From Apis mellifera (lineage: Eukaryota; Arthropoda; Insecta; Hymenoptera; Apidae), in NCBI RefSeq assembly GCF_003254395.2, contig NC_037644.1:3819501-3883500 (forward strand): a stretch of 64,000 nt of DNA. The letters run 5' to 3'. Shown here in pieces: positions 1 to 11,769 of this stretch. The position numbers were made by a program, and so were the translations under genes. Under the pieces are notes generated by a model. The model saw only the letters and a program-made list of their open reading frames with translations. It had not been told where the DNA came from and searched no databases. Position 1 is the first letter of the stretch; each line of letters opens with the position of its first letter.

Positions 1-112
1 TTTCATTACACAAGAAGTAATGAAGATAAAGTAATAGTATTAAAAAATAGAAAATCGAAAGAATGAGAAACAAGATTTACACGAGAAGGTGATTTAGAAA
101 TGAAGTGGTAGT

Positions 113-342
113 TCAAAGGATCTCATAACTTTTAGAGAGACAATTCATTGTGAAACGATTACTCTTCACTATTTGCTCATGAATACCATTCGTTAAATGT
201 ACATGGGGAAAGGGAGAGAAATCTTCGTATATATTGGAAGGGAATGACTGAAAATTGCTTTGAAGCGTACGATTAATGCAAAGTTTACCTTTTGTCAATT
301 CGACGAAGAAATTTGTCCATGATTGAAACAAGATCGCATATT
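113..342 (-). CDS. Candidate terminal exon, unknown protein
   Basis: On the minus strand the frame is open from about 373 down to a TGA at 113-115. A plausible 3' splice site (pyrimidine-rich stretch ending ttcag) precedes position 342, giving about 76 codons. The peptide has mixed composition (for example SWTNFFVELTKG and SPFPHVHLTNG) and is not just the K/N/I/F-rich translation typical of this AT-rich DNA. There is no in-frame ATG near the beginning, so it would have to be an internal or terminal exon. No domain, signal peptide or membrane segment is recognised, and no polyadenylation hexamer is obvious below 113. It could also be chance in a slightly G+C-richer patch. Confidence 0.22.
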
Positions 343-1150
343 CTGAAAGTTGTGACGAAATTTGTACGTCGTGTTAAATCGATCTTATAAGAAAAAATTT
401 TATTCTTTAATTTATAGTTATTTATTTTATATGGAGAGAATTGATATTGAATAATATATCATTATTAGATATTTTCAATTGATTTGCAATAAGAATAAAA
501 GATTGATTCAACAAATAATATCTATTCTTTTTTCATAATATTATATATAGAAGATTGATTTCTATGAGCTTATATAATGTAATAATTTATTAAAATGTTT
601 TAATAATTGATCGAGGAAAAATTTATAATTGGCCATTAAATTAGAATCAAAATTTTGTTGAGATATTAATTCAAAAAAATATTATTTTGCATTGAAAATT
701 AAATAAATATTAATAGATTCAATATTTTAAAAAAAATTTTATGATTTTTTAAGATAATCAGATAATCTTTTTTAAAAATAATTTTCTATGAAATCACATC
801 TTCACATTGCTAAATACAATAATTAGATCAAATTTACAACATTTTTTAATATAAATTTGAAGCAATAAATAAATAAATATAATTTTGAAATAAAAATTTT
901 AAATATTTGTATTTTTAAATCTAAAAATTAATTAAAATTTTTTATTAGAAAATTTAAAGAATTTTGTATAATTTGTCATACTAATAAAAAGAATTGAAAA
1001 ATGACAATTACTACTGCTCTAAAAGAACGCAGAACATGGAAGGAAACAATTTCATCAAATAGGAGTTCGATTAAACGATAAAGGAAGAAATTGGAAAAAA
1101 CCAATCTGTAAAGTGTTAGAACTCAACTTGCTGAAACGTATTCTGTTCAA

Positions 1151-1159
1151 AGATCAAAG
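1151..1159 (+). promoter_or_regulatory. TCF/Pangolin-like site
   Basis: AGATCAAAG matches the core TCF/LEF (Pangolin) HMG-box consensus. A GCCGGCA a dozen bases downstream resembles, but does not match, the GCCGCCR helper motif seen beside fly TCF sites. It lies in a small patch that is less AT-rich than its surroundings. A nine-base match is expected by chance in a window this size. Confidence 0.15.
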
Positions 1160-2170
1160 AGTATGCCGGCAAATATCCGTTTGATTCCGCTAGCTAGAAC
1201 AACTAAAAACTTTTAGAATTAAACCCATTAATACAGATTCAATGATCAAACATGTGGTGGATACATGATGCATAAAATTAAAGTATCTATTTCTAATTAA
1301 TCTAAATATATAATAATTTTTCGAAATTAATGTTTTTTTAGTGTTTTAAAATTATATAAACATGTAAGTAACTGCTTTTTCCTTTTTTTAATCTTTAATT
1401 TGATCTTTTTGAATACAATATTAATTATTAACATTTTTAAATATCTCATTAATAAAAATTTATATTCTAATTGTTCAAAACATTGGAAACATTGGTAATT
1501 GTAATTGTAGAATTCGTTAAAATTTATTATAATATATAAATATTTGATAAAAAATATTTATATAATATAAATAATTGTTTTTTTATTTATTGATTTTTAA
1601 TTTTTAGCTTTTTTGTATAAATAAGATTATTTTTTTAATTTCATGTTAATTTCATTCACTACATTATAATATATAATATAATTAATTGTAATTTTTTAAT
1701 ATTAAAATAAAAAAAATATCAATTATGATTAAACTATTTTCTAAAAATTTAATATTCAAAAATCTAGGATATATATAATATACAAAAAAATATAAAATAT
1801 CTAAAGCAAAATATATATTATAATATTTGAATAGATTTTTATTCTATTTTCATTTTTCTTACATAATTACATTCATAAAAATTCTATTTTGTAAAAATAT
1901 CTGTAATCTATTTAAAATAATGTATTAATTTACAAGCAATTAATATATGCAATTATAAAGTGCATGGCAAAAATTATCAAATAGAAAATCTACATGGTAT
2001 TCGAATAAAAAAATATTAATTTCTTTTGTAATACATGTCATACTTGATCTAATATAATATTTGAACATTCTAATATTTATTTTCATATACAATCAATTAC
2101 AATATAGTTTTCAGATTATATATATTCTATATATAACTTAAATCTATTTTATATGAAATATTAGAAATCA

Positions 2171-2176
<6 letters not shown>

Positions 2177-2202
<26 letters not shown>
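2177..2202. repeat. (TA)n microsatellite
   Basis: Thirteen uninterrupted TA dinucleotides in AT-rich DNA. Similar but shorter runs recur through the window. Confidence 0.95.
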
Positions 2203-3046
2203 ATATGAAGTAATTTTTTTAAATGAAATCACTTCTATTAAATTGAAATTACTGTTATTTTTGTTTCTTAAATATAACTTTATATAAAACAGAGGAAAAA
2301 CAAAATTTGAAATTATAAAATATTTAATATTTAATGTTCTATTATCCAATAAAAAATATTTTTAAACGAAAAACGAAAAACATTTTTAAACTATATTTTA
2401 AATTATATTAAATTAAAAAATAAATAAAAATTGATTGATTTTATTCAATTCATTAAATTTTATTAAATTCAAAAAAAATTTTGAAAAATAAATCGCTTTA
2501 TGCATTAACTTATATATAATATATGTACAATGAATAATAATATACATACAAATTTTTATTAAAATCAAATTTTTTAAATTAGATGAATTTTCTTATAAGA
2601 TAACATATGAAGATTTTTATAACTGACATTATAACTTTTCTAACAAATTTTTAAACATAAAAAAAATTTTATAAATATTTCAAATTGCACTCAAATATTT
2701 CGAATTTAACTTCATAATAAATTTTAATAAAAACTTGTAGAATTGAATTATTGAATAAAACTACATTTATTTATTTATTAATACGCATTAGCACAATACG
2801 ATATTATATATAAATATTTATATTTATATTTAATTATCACGAATATTAATATTTGTATAATATATTAATATTTTTTTTAATTTTGTTAATTATCACGAAC
2901 ATTATAAGAATTATGATTTCATAAAGACTTAAAATCTCTTTAATTAGGAATCATCCTATTTCATTCGGAATTAGTCTGAAAAAAGAAACGAGGACAAAGA
3001 GTTGCTGACCTTTCTTCTACTTTTTCACGTAGTTCCATTTTTCCAA

Positions 3047-3187
3047 ATGTCTCGACCAATGAAGCGACGATTTACCGGTAGTGAAATAATAAAAGCGGCT
3101 TGTTTAATGGCGCGATGTTTCGCTACGTGTCAAGCATGGTACATAATAAAACGGGACCGATATAATCAAGCTAAGTGCTTCAGTTGA
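3047..3187 (+). CDS. Small ORF, 46 codons, unknown
   Basis: An ATG-initiated frame (starts MSRPMKRRFTG) ends with TGA at 3185-3187. The segment 2945-3190 is clearly richer in G+C and CpG than its flanks (tttaccgg, gcgcgatg, cgctacgtg), which suggests selective constraint or exon or promoter function. The peptide is basic with four cysteines and no recognisable domain. The ATG is preceded by a pyrimidine-rich stretch (tttcttctactttttcacg). It may be a small protein, a 5' UTR or lncRNA exon, or a conserved regulatory island that happens to be open. Confidence 0.2.
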   Translation: MSRPMKRRFTGSEIIKAACLMARCFATCQAWYIIKRDRYNQAKCFS

Positions 3188-4222
3188 ATATTTTACTTAA
3201 TTGCACATCGTTATAATAATCTCGTGAAATGAAATAATTATTATTTTTACATCGAATTTCGTTTTGAACAATTTTGCCAAAATTTTTCATTAATGCAATC
3301 TTTAATAACGTTTGCGATATTTTTAAATTTTGAATAATTCTGTTGTTATAAAACTATAATTAAAGATTAATAATATAGTAAATAAATATTAAAGTTTCAT
3401 TCTGTCAGGGGATGATTTTATCCTTGATCTGTGAAATATTTTTTTTCTTGGCTTCTTATCAACTTGAATCATGTTGTTCTTTGCCAAAAATGTATATATA
3501 TATCTAATAATTCTTTTATAATCTTTCTTTTTTTATAGTTTTATGGAAATTATTAAAACAAAATATTAATATATGTATTATAAATAATAATATATGATTT
3601 AAAAAAAAAATCTTTTTAAAATTAATAAATTAATAAATTAAAAAAATAACAATTTTTTTTATTGTAACGAAATTTTGTGATTATGTAGAATATGTTGAAT
3701 CATATACTACATATATAATTTTTTTTAAAATAAAAAATCAGCACACAAAGTTTTAATGATTTTTTTCATTTTTTTAAATATAGTCCTGATTTTTAGATAA
3801 AAAATGTTTAATTTTTAGTGATCTATCGATTGATTACAAAAAAAATTAAAAAATGAAATTATGTTTAAAATGTTTATGTTTTTTAACATAAATTATGTTA
3901 CGTTTAAAAACAAAATTATGTTTAAAATATTGAAAAAATATTAAAAGTTCAAAGTTTACTTTTACTCTTTCAAAAAAAATTTTTATCGATAATTTAAAAA
4001 TAATTTAATTCGATATATAATCTACTTTTTCTCATTAAATTCTCATATAGATAAAAATAAGATTAATTATTGGAAAATCATTATTGAGCTCAGCATTTAT
4101 TATTTGAAATATTAAAATGTACAAAAAAAGATAACATGAGTATAATAAAAAAATATTATACACATTAGAGATAATATCAAAAACAATAAAATATATAATA
4201 AAAATATAACAATAAAATAGAT
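3188..4222. other. AT-rich non-coding stretch
   Basis: Homopolymer and AT-rich sequence. No supported gene or structured repeat is seen. Confidence 0.6.
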
Positions 4223-4474
4223 CTATAAAAGATTATATAATATAAAAAAAGTGAAAATGAAAATAAAGATCCTGTAAAAAGTTGTATACAAAATTTGAGT
4301 TAAACAGAGAAGAAAATTATAAAGAAAACAGTTATTTAACACTATTATTTCACCCTTAATCGAGATCTCATTGTCAGATTCGCGACATCCAGGCACCCAA
4401 TATCTTTTTAACTTTTTGCTAGATTGTTTCCCTGCAGTTATTATTGCGGAACGATGCAGACATTCATATAGCAT
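4223..4474 (-). CDS. Unidentified ORF, possible decayed fragment
   Basis: An ATG-initiated minus-strand frame of 83 codons. The first ~45 residues are mixed in composition and include KKLKRYWVPGCRESD. The last ~35 are F/I/L/Y-rich and look like read-through into non-coding DNA. The basic stretch followed by aromatic-x-P-G-C/W is loosely reminiscent of the linker between endonuclease and reverse transcriptase in some non-LTR retrotransposons, but the similarity is too short to assign. It may be the remnant of a transposon, a small exon, or chance. Confidence 0.18.
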   Translation of the reverse strand: MLYECLHRSAIITAGKQSSKKLKRYWVPGCRESDNEISIKGEIIVLNNCFLYNFLLCLTQILYTTFYRIFIFIFTFFILYNLL

Positions 4475-5059
4475 TCATATCCATTCAAGGTTGTTACAGT
4501 AATTTAAAGAAAAATTTCGAATAGAAGATTAAGACAAAATATCTCAACTGAAATTTATAAGGACGAAAATCAAAATATCAGAAACGATTCTAATATTTCA
4601 ATTTAGTTTTATGATAAAAAAAAAAAGATACAAAATCGAATAATCGAGTTTGAGCGAGAAAGAAAAATAAGTCAAAGCAAATACTTTTTCAAATACAAGA
4701 TAATTGATTAAAAAGATATAAAGAAATTACTTCAACCAGTAATTTCAATTAATAAATTTTTAATTTCTTAATTGTCAACAATTAGATATATTAATTTTTT
4801 ATTCTCGAAAAACTGTTAAAAACAATATTTTTGAAAATCAAAATCAAAGTCTCATTTTCAATAATATTTTGAAAAATAAAAAGATATAGAAAATTTTACC
4901 AAAATTACTATCCAACCATTATCTGCTAATAGCTGTCCCTGAACACGAGTACGAGAAAAAGGGTGACAATTGTACGATTAAATGTGCAGTTCGATGTGAA
5001 ATGGCTCGCTCTAATCTTTTATTTTCTTCCTTTTATTGGTGTTTGTCTCACTTTGACAG
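4475..5059. other. AT-rich spacer ending in a polypyrimidine tract
   Basis: Mostly AT-rich. From about 5015 to 5059 a long T/C-rich run ends in tttgacag, a good-looking insect 3' splice acceptor for the candidate exon that follows. Confidence 0.4.
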
Positions 5060-5265
5060 ACATTCGTTCCAGGTTTTTAGTTTGGCGTCCAGAAATACTC
5101 ATGATGGGACACGACGACGATGTAAGGCGAGAAAATAAATCCAAAGACAGAGAACGAATGAAGTTTCTCATTTATCGAGACGTGGCCCAGTTTCGCAGGA
5201 TCACTTCATCCGATGGAAACGGTTCGAGAAATACTTTACTTAAGGGAAATGTAAACGTTCGATAA
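5060..5265 (+). CDS. Candidate terminal exon, unknown hydrophilic protein
   Basis: A strong 3' splice site (about 40 nt of pyrimidine-rich sequence, then acag) leads into a frame open for 68 codons to TAA at 5263-5265. The frame is already open before the acceptor. The first in-frame ATG is at 5101, which alone would give 54 residues. The sequence is G+C-richer than its flanks and encodes a charged peptide (MMGHDDDVRRENKSKDRERM and on). No family is recognised. Position 5266-5440 stays relatively G+C-rich and could be 3' UTR. An alternative reading is a short exon ending at GTAAGG near 5122. It has no visible partner exon. Confidence 0.3.
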
Positions 5266-6305
5266 TGGATTCATAGCACATCTTTGGGTAATTGCATCTG
5301 ATTTTCTGTATAGCTTTAAGCTTCTCCAATTAGGTGTAGATCCGTATGAAAACGTAATTTCGAGAGGATACTCGTAACGAGGTGTATTCGCTTGCAGAAA
5401 TAGCTGTGAATTGAATTACGATGAAGATTGCTTGGTTTAAAATGCTTGAGTAAATTTTAAATGTGGTAAGAAATACAGAATTTCATTAACAATATATATA
5501 TATATATTTATATTTACGTATTATATTGTTATTATTTAATGTTTGTTTTTAATATTTATTATAGTACATATTGTATTGATTTATTTGAAATGATACACAG
5601 TGTTAATATTCGTGAAATATCTTTGGAAAGTAATACGTTAAAAAGTTAAAACAAACGTGAAAATTAAAAATATCGATTCAGATTTATTTAATAAATATTA
5701 TTAATTAAATTAATAAGTAATTTGAGTCTATTCTATATTTATATAATACTTTATATAAAGATAATAAAAGTGCTTCTATCATACTTTTTTATAATAAATT
5801 TCTCATTATATATCGAGTTTATGAAATTAAAGTAAGACTTTAGATAAATATAAATTTTAAATATTTAATTTAAATAAAATTGTATTCTTTGTTTTATTCA
5901 TATTTCATTCTTGTTTTATTTGTTTATAAAATTTTTTTAATAATTTATTCTAGCGTAAAAAAAGTTAGATAAAAATTTAATGATATCAGTTAAGAAATAA
6001 TATAACAAAATTTATGGTTTTAATTATTTCTGTATCATGTTAATACTAATTGGGAATATAAAAAAAAAGATTGTTTTTACTATCATATTTAACTAGAAAT
6101 TATATTTTAACTAGAGATTTAATAACACATTTTATTAATTTGAATTAAATTAATTTTTTGTAAAAAAAAATATCTAAAAAAATTATATAATTATCCATAT
6201 AAAAAAAATATTTATTCATATTTTACGTTTTAACAATCGGTCATACATTATAATTATATATATAAATAAAAAACATATTATTGATCTTTTATAATAATAT
6301 AATAT
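5266..6305. other. AT-rich stretch with a G+C-richer start
   Basis: Positions 5266-5440 are moderately G+C-rich without a convincing reading frame. The rest is AT-rich with a short (TA)n near 5491-5508. Nothing else is supported. Confidence 0.5.
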
Positions 6306-6446
6306 AATCATTATTTCATTAATAAACATGTTCATAAATAAGAAAAGGTTGAAAAAATAAATGTATTCATATGAATAAGAATCATTATTTCATTAATAAA
6401 CATGTTCATAAATAAAAAAAAATTAAATGTATTTATATGAATAAGA
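6306..6446 (+). repeat. Two-copy tandem duplication, ~74-bp period
   Basis: The segment beginning aatcattatttcattaataa at 6306 is repeated from 6380 with only a few changes, mainly in an internal A-rich part. Both copies end in a block like atgtattcatatgaataag. This is a simple local duplication. Confidence 0.85.
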
Positions 6447-6690
6447 AATAAAAAATAATTATTTGTTTTTAATCAGCGATTTGATTATTTATATTAGCAA
6501 AAAGTAATATTTTATCAGAATTAAATAGATATATCTAATTATAATACATATTATGATTTATTATTACTTTATTTGTTTTTATACGTTTTATTACATAACT
6601 ATCATTGAAAATTATGTACTATATGCAATAATAATTCATAATTAAAGTAATAATCGAGAAAATAAATCGAGTTTGTGAACCATAAATTCG

Positions 6691-7036
6691 AAAATCGTCA
6701 AAAGATCATTAGAATCTGTCATTGATTTTTCATTGATATATCTATAGAAGAACATCATTCTGAAGAGAACATTATCTATTTGATTATAATTCAGAAAGGT
6801 GAAGATAGATAGTTGATAAATTTAATAATAAAATAATTATGCACAAGAAAAGATTCCTCGATCAATTTCAACGATTTTGAAATATGTTGTCAAATTTGAA
6901 CATTGTTGAATAATTTTTTTCTATAAAAAAATTTTCTTCTAAAATTATTGCTCTTAATTTATATAATCTAACTTAAATCTTACTCATGATGATAATAATT
7001 CACAGAATTTTTATATTCATAAAAATTTCCATGATG
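6691..7036 (-). repeat. Diverged dispersed repeat, copy 1 (inverted)
   Basis: The reverse complement of this segment matches 13755-14078 along nearly its whole length, with scattered substitutions and small indels. Shared blocks include ttcaaatttgacaaca, tttcaaaatcgttgaaatt, gaatgatgttcttctatag and agattctaatgat. The minus-strand orientation has short open stretches broken by frameshifts and stops, so it could be a decayed coding element. Just above it on the minus strand (7136-7086) a 17-codon ATG segment ends at GTAAGT. No terminal inverted repeats or target-site duplications are evident, so the class is unknown. Confidence 0.7.
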
Positions 7037-8570
7037 TTAGAGATAAAAAAAAAATACAGATAATAATAATGTTTATTAAACTTACAGAAAAAACAATTCT
7101 CACTTGCAAATTATCTTTTTCTAAAAAATTTAACATTATTATCGTAATTCTTTTGGATTTCTATATCGTTTATGCATTTATTTTCATTTTATCCCTTTAT
7201 GTTTTTCATTTATTTTGAATATATTCTTCAAATAACATTTGAAAAGGATATTCAGTTTATCCAAATTGTTGGATAATGATTTCATTCATTCTCATTTATG
7301 ATAAAGTCAAATCTTTGTTCTAAATTTTTTTCCTATCTCTGTTATTTTTGATCCAAATGCAATTATTTTATAAAAAAAAATTCATGCAATATTTTAATTT
7401 CTAATTTTTCAAGATTGATTTCAATATTTAACTGAAGCAATGAATAAATTATGTGCATATATATATATAACTTCTATAATTTCTTGTCTTGTCTATTATC
7501 AATATATATCTCTTATTTGTAATTTTGTTTGAGATTGCAGAAATTATAATTTATTCTTACTAAAGTTTTTAGAGAATATTTTAATAAATAAAAAAAAACA
7601 ATTATGAATGAAAAATAATTAAATCATATAGATTTTTTATCATAAATGTGATAATATATCAAATTCTCATTTATATTTCTCGTTTAATTTTATTCCATAT
7701 TTCTGCACTTGAAATATATTCTTCAAGATTAAATATAATTGATCCATAATTATTTTATTTTGTTTAATAATTTTCCTATAATAAAATATTTTTTATAATT
7801 TATCTTATCTATTTCTGTCTTTATGATATCTATATAAAATATATTTTCAAATATGTTATTATTTTCAAATATCTTTTATTTTATTTCGAATAATCCAAGA
7901 ATAATCCAAGAGATTGTTTTTAAAATTATTTCTAAGAATTTTCGAATCAATGTGTTTATAATATAAATATAAAAATGAATTAAGAATTGTGAATCAATAA
8001 TTTAACAAATATTTTCTGGATTTATGAAAGAATTTATAATAGTAATTATAATTATAATATAATAATAAAAAACTAATTATAATAATAAAAATTATAATAA
8101 TAAAAAAACTCATTAATTAAATTAAATGATAAAATTAAAAAAATTAAAAAATTTTTCTTATAGATTATCAATTAATTCTTCTATTTTATCTGTATATATA
8201 TATTTTTTTTTGTATTAGAAATACTTATGTCATTTAAATAGCTATAAATTACATAGCTATAAATTATATTTGTAAAGATTTAATCTTTGCCAAAATATTA
8301 TATATATATATATATTTTGATAATAAATAAATAAAAAAAAACAATATGAAATGATATTATAAATTTAATATTAATATCTTAATATAATCAATATATATCA
8401 AAATATAATAATTAATTATGTAAAATCGAAACCGTAATCGATATATTTAAACCTTTTTTAATTCATAATTATTATAATGTATTATAATTTCGATTCTTTA
8501 CGAATTCTTTCGAAATCCGAAATTGATATGATAATTATTTTCAACTTCTATTCCATTATATAAGATCACT
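7037..8570. other. AT-rich stretch
   Basis: AT-rich sequence with many direct AT repeats around 8020-8110. The minus strand has a short unbroken frame near 7365-7440, but it is too short to call. No gene is supported. Confidence 0.5.
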
Positions 8571-8700
8571 TCAAAATCATATAAAAAATATAAAAAATAT
8601 AATATAATATAAAAAATATAAAAAATAAAAATATCAAAAAATATAATATAATATATAATAAAATATAATATAATTAATATAATATAACAATATAAAAAAA
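8571..8700. repeat. Degenerate (AATAT/AAAAAT)n minisatellite
   Basis: About 130 bases made almost entirely of ataaaaaat and aatataat words in irregular order, with nearly no G or C. Confidence 0.8.
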
Positions 8701-8867
8701 ACTCTTATGCTTGTACTTGTATATCATTTGTAATACTGTATATTATTATATATTATATATTATATATAGATAATCTTGATTTTTATCAAAGAAATTATTA
8801 TAATTTAAAATAATATAGTTTATAAAAATATTATAATTTAATTGATAAAAATTTTTTTGTAGTAATT

Positions 8868-9050
8868 ATGCAAAAAAGAAGACGTCACATCGATTTCAAT
8901 GATCTTAAAAAAATATCATAATTTTAAACAACTTTTTCTTATTTATATTACCGCAGGTTGATATTAATTTTTGAAATATTTGCAAGTAACTTCCTGGCAT
9001 AAGTTGTTCCTATATAAATTAAACCTTTCTCATGACAATAATAATGTTGG
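8868..9050 (-). repeat. Possible third, more diverged copy of the 6.7/13.8-kb repeat
   Basis: Read on the minus strand, parts line up with 6691-7036 in the same order: an attattattgtcatgag block, a tttaatttatata block, a tttcaaaaat block, and a ttgaaatcga block. Identity is clearly lower and gaps are needed. The minus strand also carries a 30-odd-codon open stretch (CHEKGLIYIGTTYARKLL) ending near a GGTAAT donor-like site. The homology is tentative because AT-rich sequence aligns easily. Confidence 0.35.
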
Positions 9051-10299
9051 TATCCAATTCGTTTTATGTAAACAAATTTTTTATTTCCGAATTTGACGGA
9101 AAACACGAGCTAGAGATATATTATAAATATAAAATCTCCCATTATGAACATATATTTACATATTATTACACCGGATAGAAAAGTTCCTGTTTCATTATAA
9201 ATATGTTATCCTAAAATATTTTGATCATGTAATTTTTTAACATAATAGGGAAAATATTTTCATTTATAAATCCAATTTAAATAAAAATGAATAATTATTA
9301 ATAAAATTTCAATTCATTAGTATATCTGAAAATAATAATAATGCAAATATATATATATTTCTATATATAATCTCTATAAAATGATAATCTTGATAAACAT
9401 AATTCAAAATCAGTAAAATTTTTGAGGAATCTTCTTTTTTGTACATAATTATCAAATTTTTTGAAACTGATTTTTCTTAGATTATCAGAAATGTCTAAAA
9501 AATTGTGACTGTTACGTAAAACATTTTATATTTATAATATTATTGTTTTCGTTGTTTCAATTCGAAGAATCACATATATAGGTTTTAAACGCATAATAAA
9601 TATTTACATAATAACATAACACATAATATATAATGCCAAAATGAAAAATTAATATTATATGATGCAATTAAAAATATTGGAAAAAAATTATCTATGGAAT
9701 ATTCTAATAAATAGTAAAAATCAATTTTACCCATTTATTTCTTAAATCTAATATAATAGATAATTTTTTATTCGTCAAATTCATATGTATACAAAAATTA
9801 CACACAAAAATAAATAAGAAATCTTTCCATTCTCCAATCAATTAAATCTCATTGATATTTTTTATCTTACTTATTATTTTGGTACTATTTTTTTCATATT
9901 TATTTTTTACATAAACAGGTTATGGTTGACCTTCTTTCATATCACAAAAAAAAAAGATTATTTTATACAAATACATGAAATTTGAATATATTATTGGATA
10001 CATATATCAAGAAATATATATATTGAAAATCAGTATCATAAATATTGAAAATGATAATTGTACTATCGCTTTATTATGAACTATACTATTTGAATTCTGC
10101 AGTACTAATAAAAAAATCAAATCTAATAGTAAACAATTGAATCTTATCTAAATTCACGAGAATTTTTTGTTTTTTAATAGATTTGCGTCAATAAAATGAT
10201 TTTTTTCACAACAAAAACATATAATCGATGATTTCGATATTATCAAAGCGATAATGCTAAATCATGACGTAAATATATTGAAAACATATTTAAATATAT
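9051..10299. other. AT-rich non-coding stretch
   Basis: No supported gene, RNA gene or repeat beyond short AT tracts. Confidence 0.6.
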
Positions 10300-10355
10300 A
10301 CAATAAATGTTGTGTTTCATCACTGATAATTTCACTGATTGGATTTGAACGATGT

Positions 10356-10369
10356 TTGGTCATGACCAA
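10356..10369. promoter_or_regulatory. Perfect 14-bp palindrome with nuclear-receptor half-sites (IR0)
   Basis: TTGGTCATGACCAA is a perfect palindrome built from two GGTCA half-sites with no spacer, the arrangement bound by some nuclear-receptor dimers. It sits with a 12-bp perfect palindrome, GATAATATTATC (10380-10391), and CRE elements 40 bases on, in a patch that is less AT-rich than its flanks. This suggests an enhancer. The binding protein is inference. Confidence 0.4.
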
Positions 10370-10410
10370 GTCACGCGATGATAATATTATCAGTATTAGT
10401 TGTAGGTAAA

Positions 10411-10426
10411 ACGTCATTTGACGTCA
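10411..10426 (+). promoter_or_regulatory. Full CRE plus adjacent half-CRE
   Basis: TGACGTCA at 10419-10426 is the full palindromic CREB/ATF consensus. ACGTCA at 10411-10416 is a half-site in direct orientation eight bases upstream. In DNA this AT-rich, a full CRE next to a second half-site is unlikely to be random. It is consistent with a cAMP-responsive enhancer or promoter element. Confidence 0.4.
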
Positions 10427-10519
10427 TATAACGAACGTGTGATGTTCGATAGTTATCGTGAATAATTACGAAATAGGGATAGAAATAGGATATATAGTGA
10501 CAATCGAGATCAATCGATA

Positions 10520-11769
10520 TCGAATTGAAATTAATAATTATTTGCAATAATATTATTACGATTAGATAGACATTAATTAATTATTATATTTGTAAAAAAA
10601 TAATCTCTTCGATTAGATGGAATAAAAAAAAAATTAATTTGGAACGAGAATATTTCAAAATTTATTAAATAAAAATTGAAGAAATATTTATTTCATTGGA
10701 AAATCGAAGGGATATTTCAAATTGAAATTTTAAATAAAATAACTTTTTAAACAAGTTTCAATAATTGATTATTTTGCACTTTTGTATGAAGTTTTCTTTT
10801 ACATTTTAATTTCATTTAAAATAATGAATTCTAAAAAGATTTGCAATGAATCTTAATAATCGAGTTTAACTCAATTTAAGATTTTATTTAGATTTTTGGT
10901 GCTTAGAATTCTAAAAATTAATGTATTTACGTTACAAAATTTACTATAATTTTACATTACATGATTTATTTTCAAAATTGTTCTGAATTCAAATTCCTTG
11001 AATTGGGAATGCTTGAAATTTCTTCTGCCCATTATTTTAATAATAAAAAAATTTTGATGAAAACTTTAAAAATGATATAAAAATGGAATAAATTTGAATA
11101 AAAAATTGTTGGTTGAAATGAACTTTTATAGAATAATTTAATTGTTGGATATGAAATAAGCATTATATATTTTTGTCTCTGTAATATTTTTGAATGAATA
11201 CCATTTTGAAAAAAATATTTTACATTTATATTTTATATTATTTCGGTTATTTTTTTTAGCAATTACTTTTTCGTTAAAAGACTTTTTAATGATATATGTA
11301 AAAAAATTATTTATCTTTTTGCAAATGATTTTCGTGTTGTGATAAATTTTATAATAGAAATTATAAGGTATTTTATTTTATCATTTGCATGTAAATATGT
11401 CATAAAAATTATATTGATAAAAATCGTATCGAGAAAATCATATATATATATTTTCATAAATATAATTGAAATATTAAGATTTTAATCTTAATCAAAATGT
11501 AATGCATATATTGCTAAGAAAATAAGTTTTATTAAGTCGTTAAATTCTTATTATAATATTGAATATATAAAATCTTAATAATCTTAATATTTTTCTAGTG
11601 ATTCGTTTATATTTATTATTTAATTTTAGTTTATTCATTAATAAAAATTAAAGAAACAATTTATTGAAAATTCATTAAAAATCCTTTAAAAATATCAAGA
11701 TCGAAAATAACACAATAATAAGTGTACAAAATTAAAAATAATTTATTTAAAAATCAATAATAAAATTCG
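10520..11769. other. AT-rich non-coding stretch
   Basis: No supported gene or structured element. Confidence 0.6.

Larger units (their letters stand above)
374..2944. other. AT-rich non-coding stretch
   Basis: Long A+T-rich sequence with frequent stops in all frames. Apart from one TCF-like site and a (TA)n tract, listed separately, I see no gene, RNA gene or mobile element here. Confidence 0.6.
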
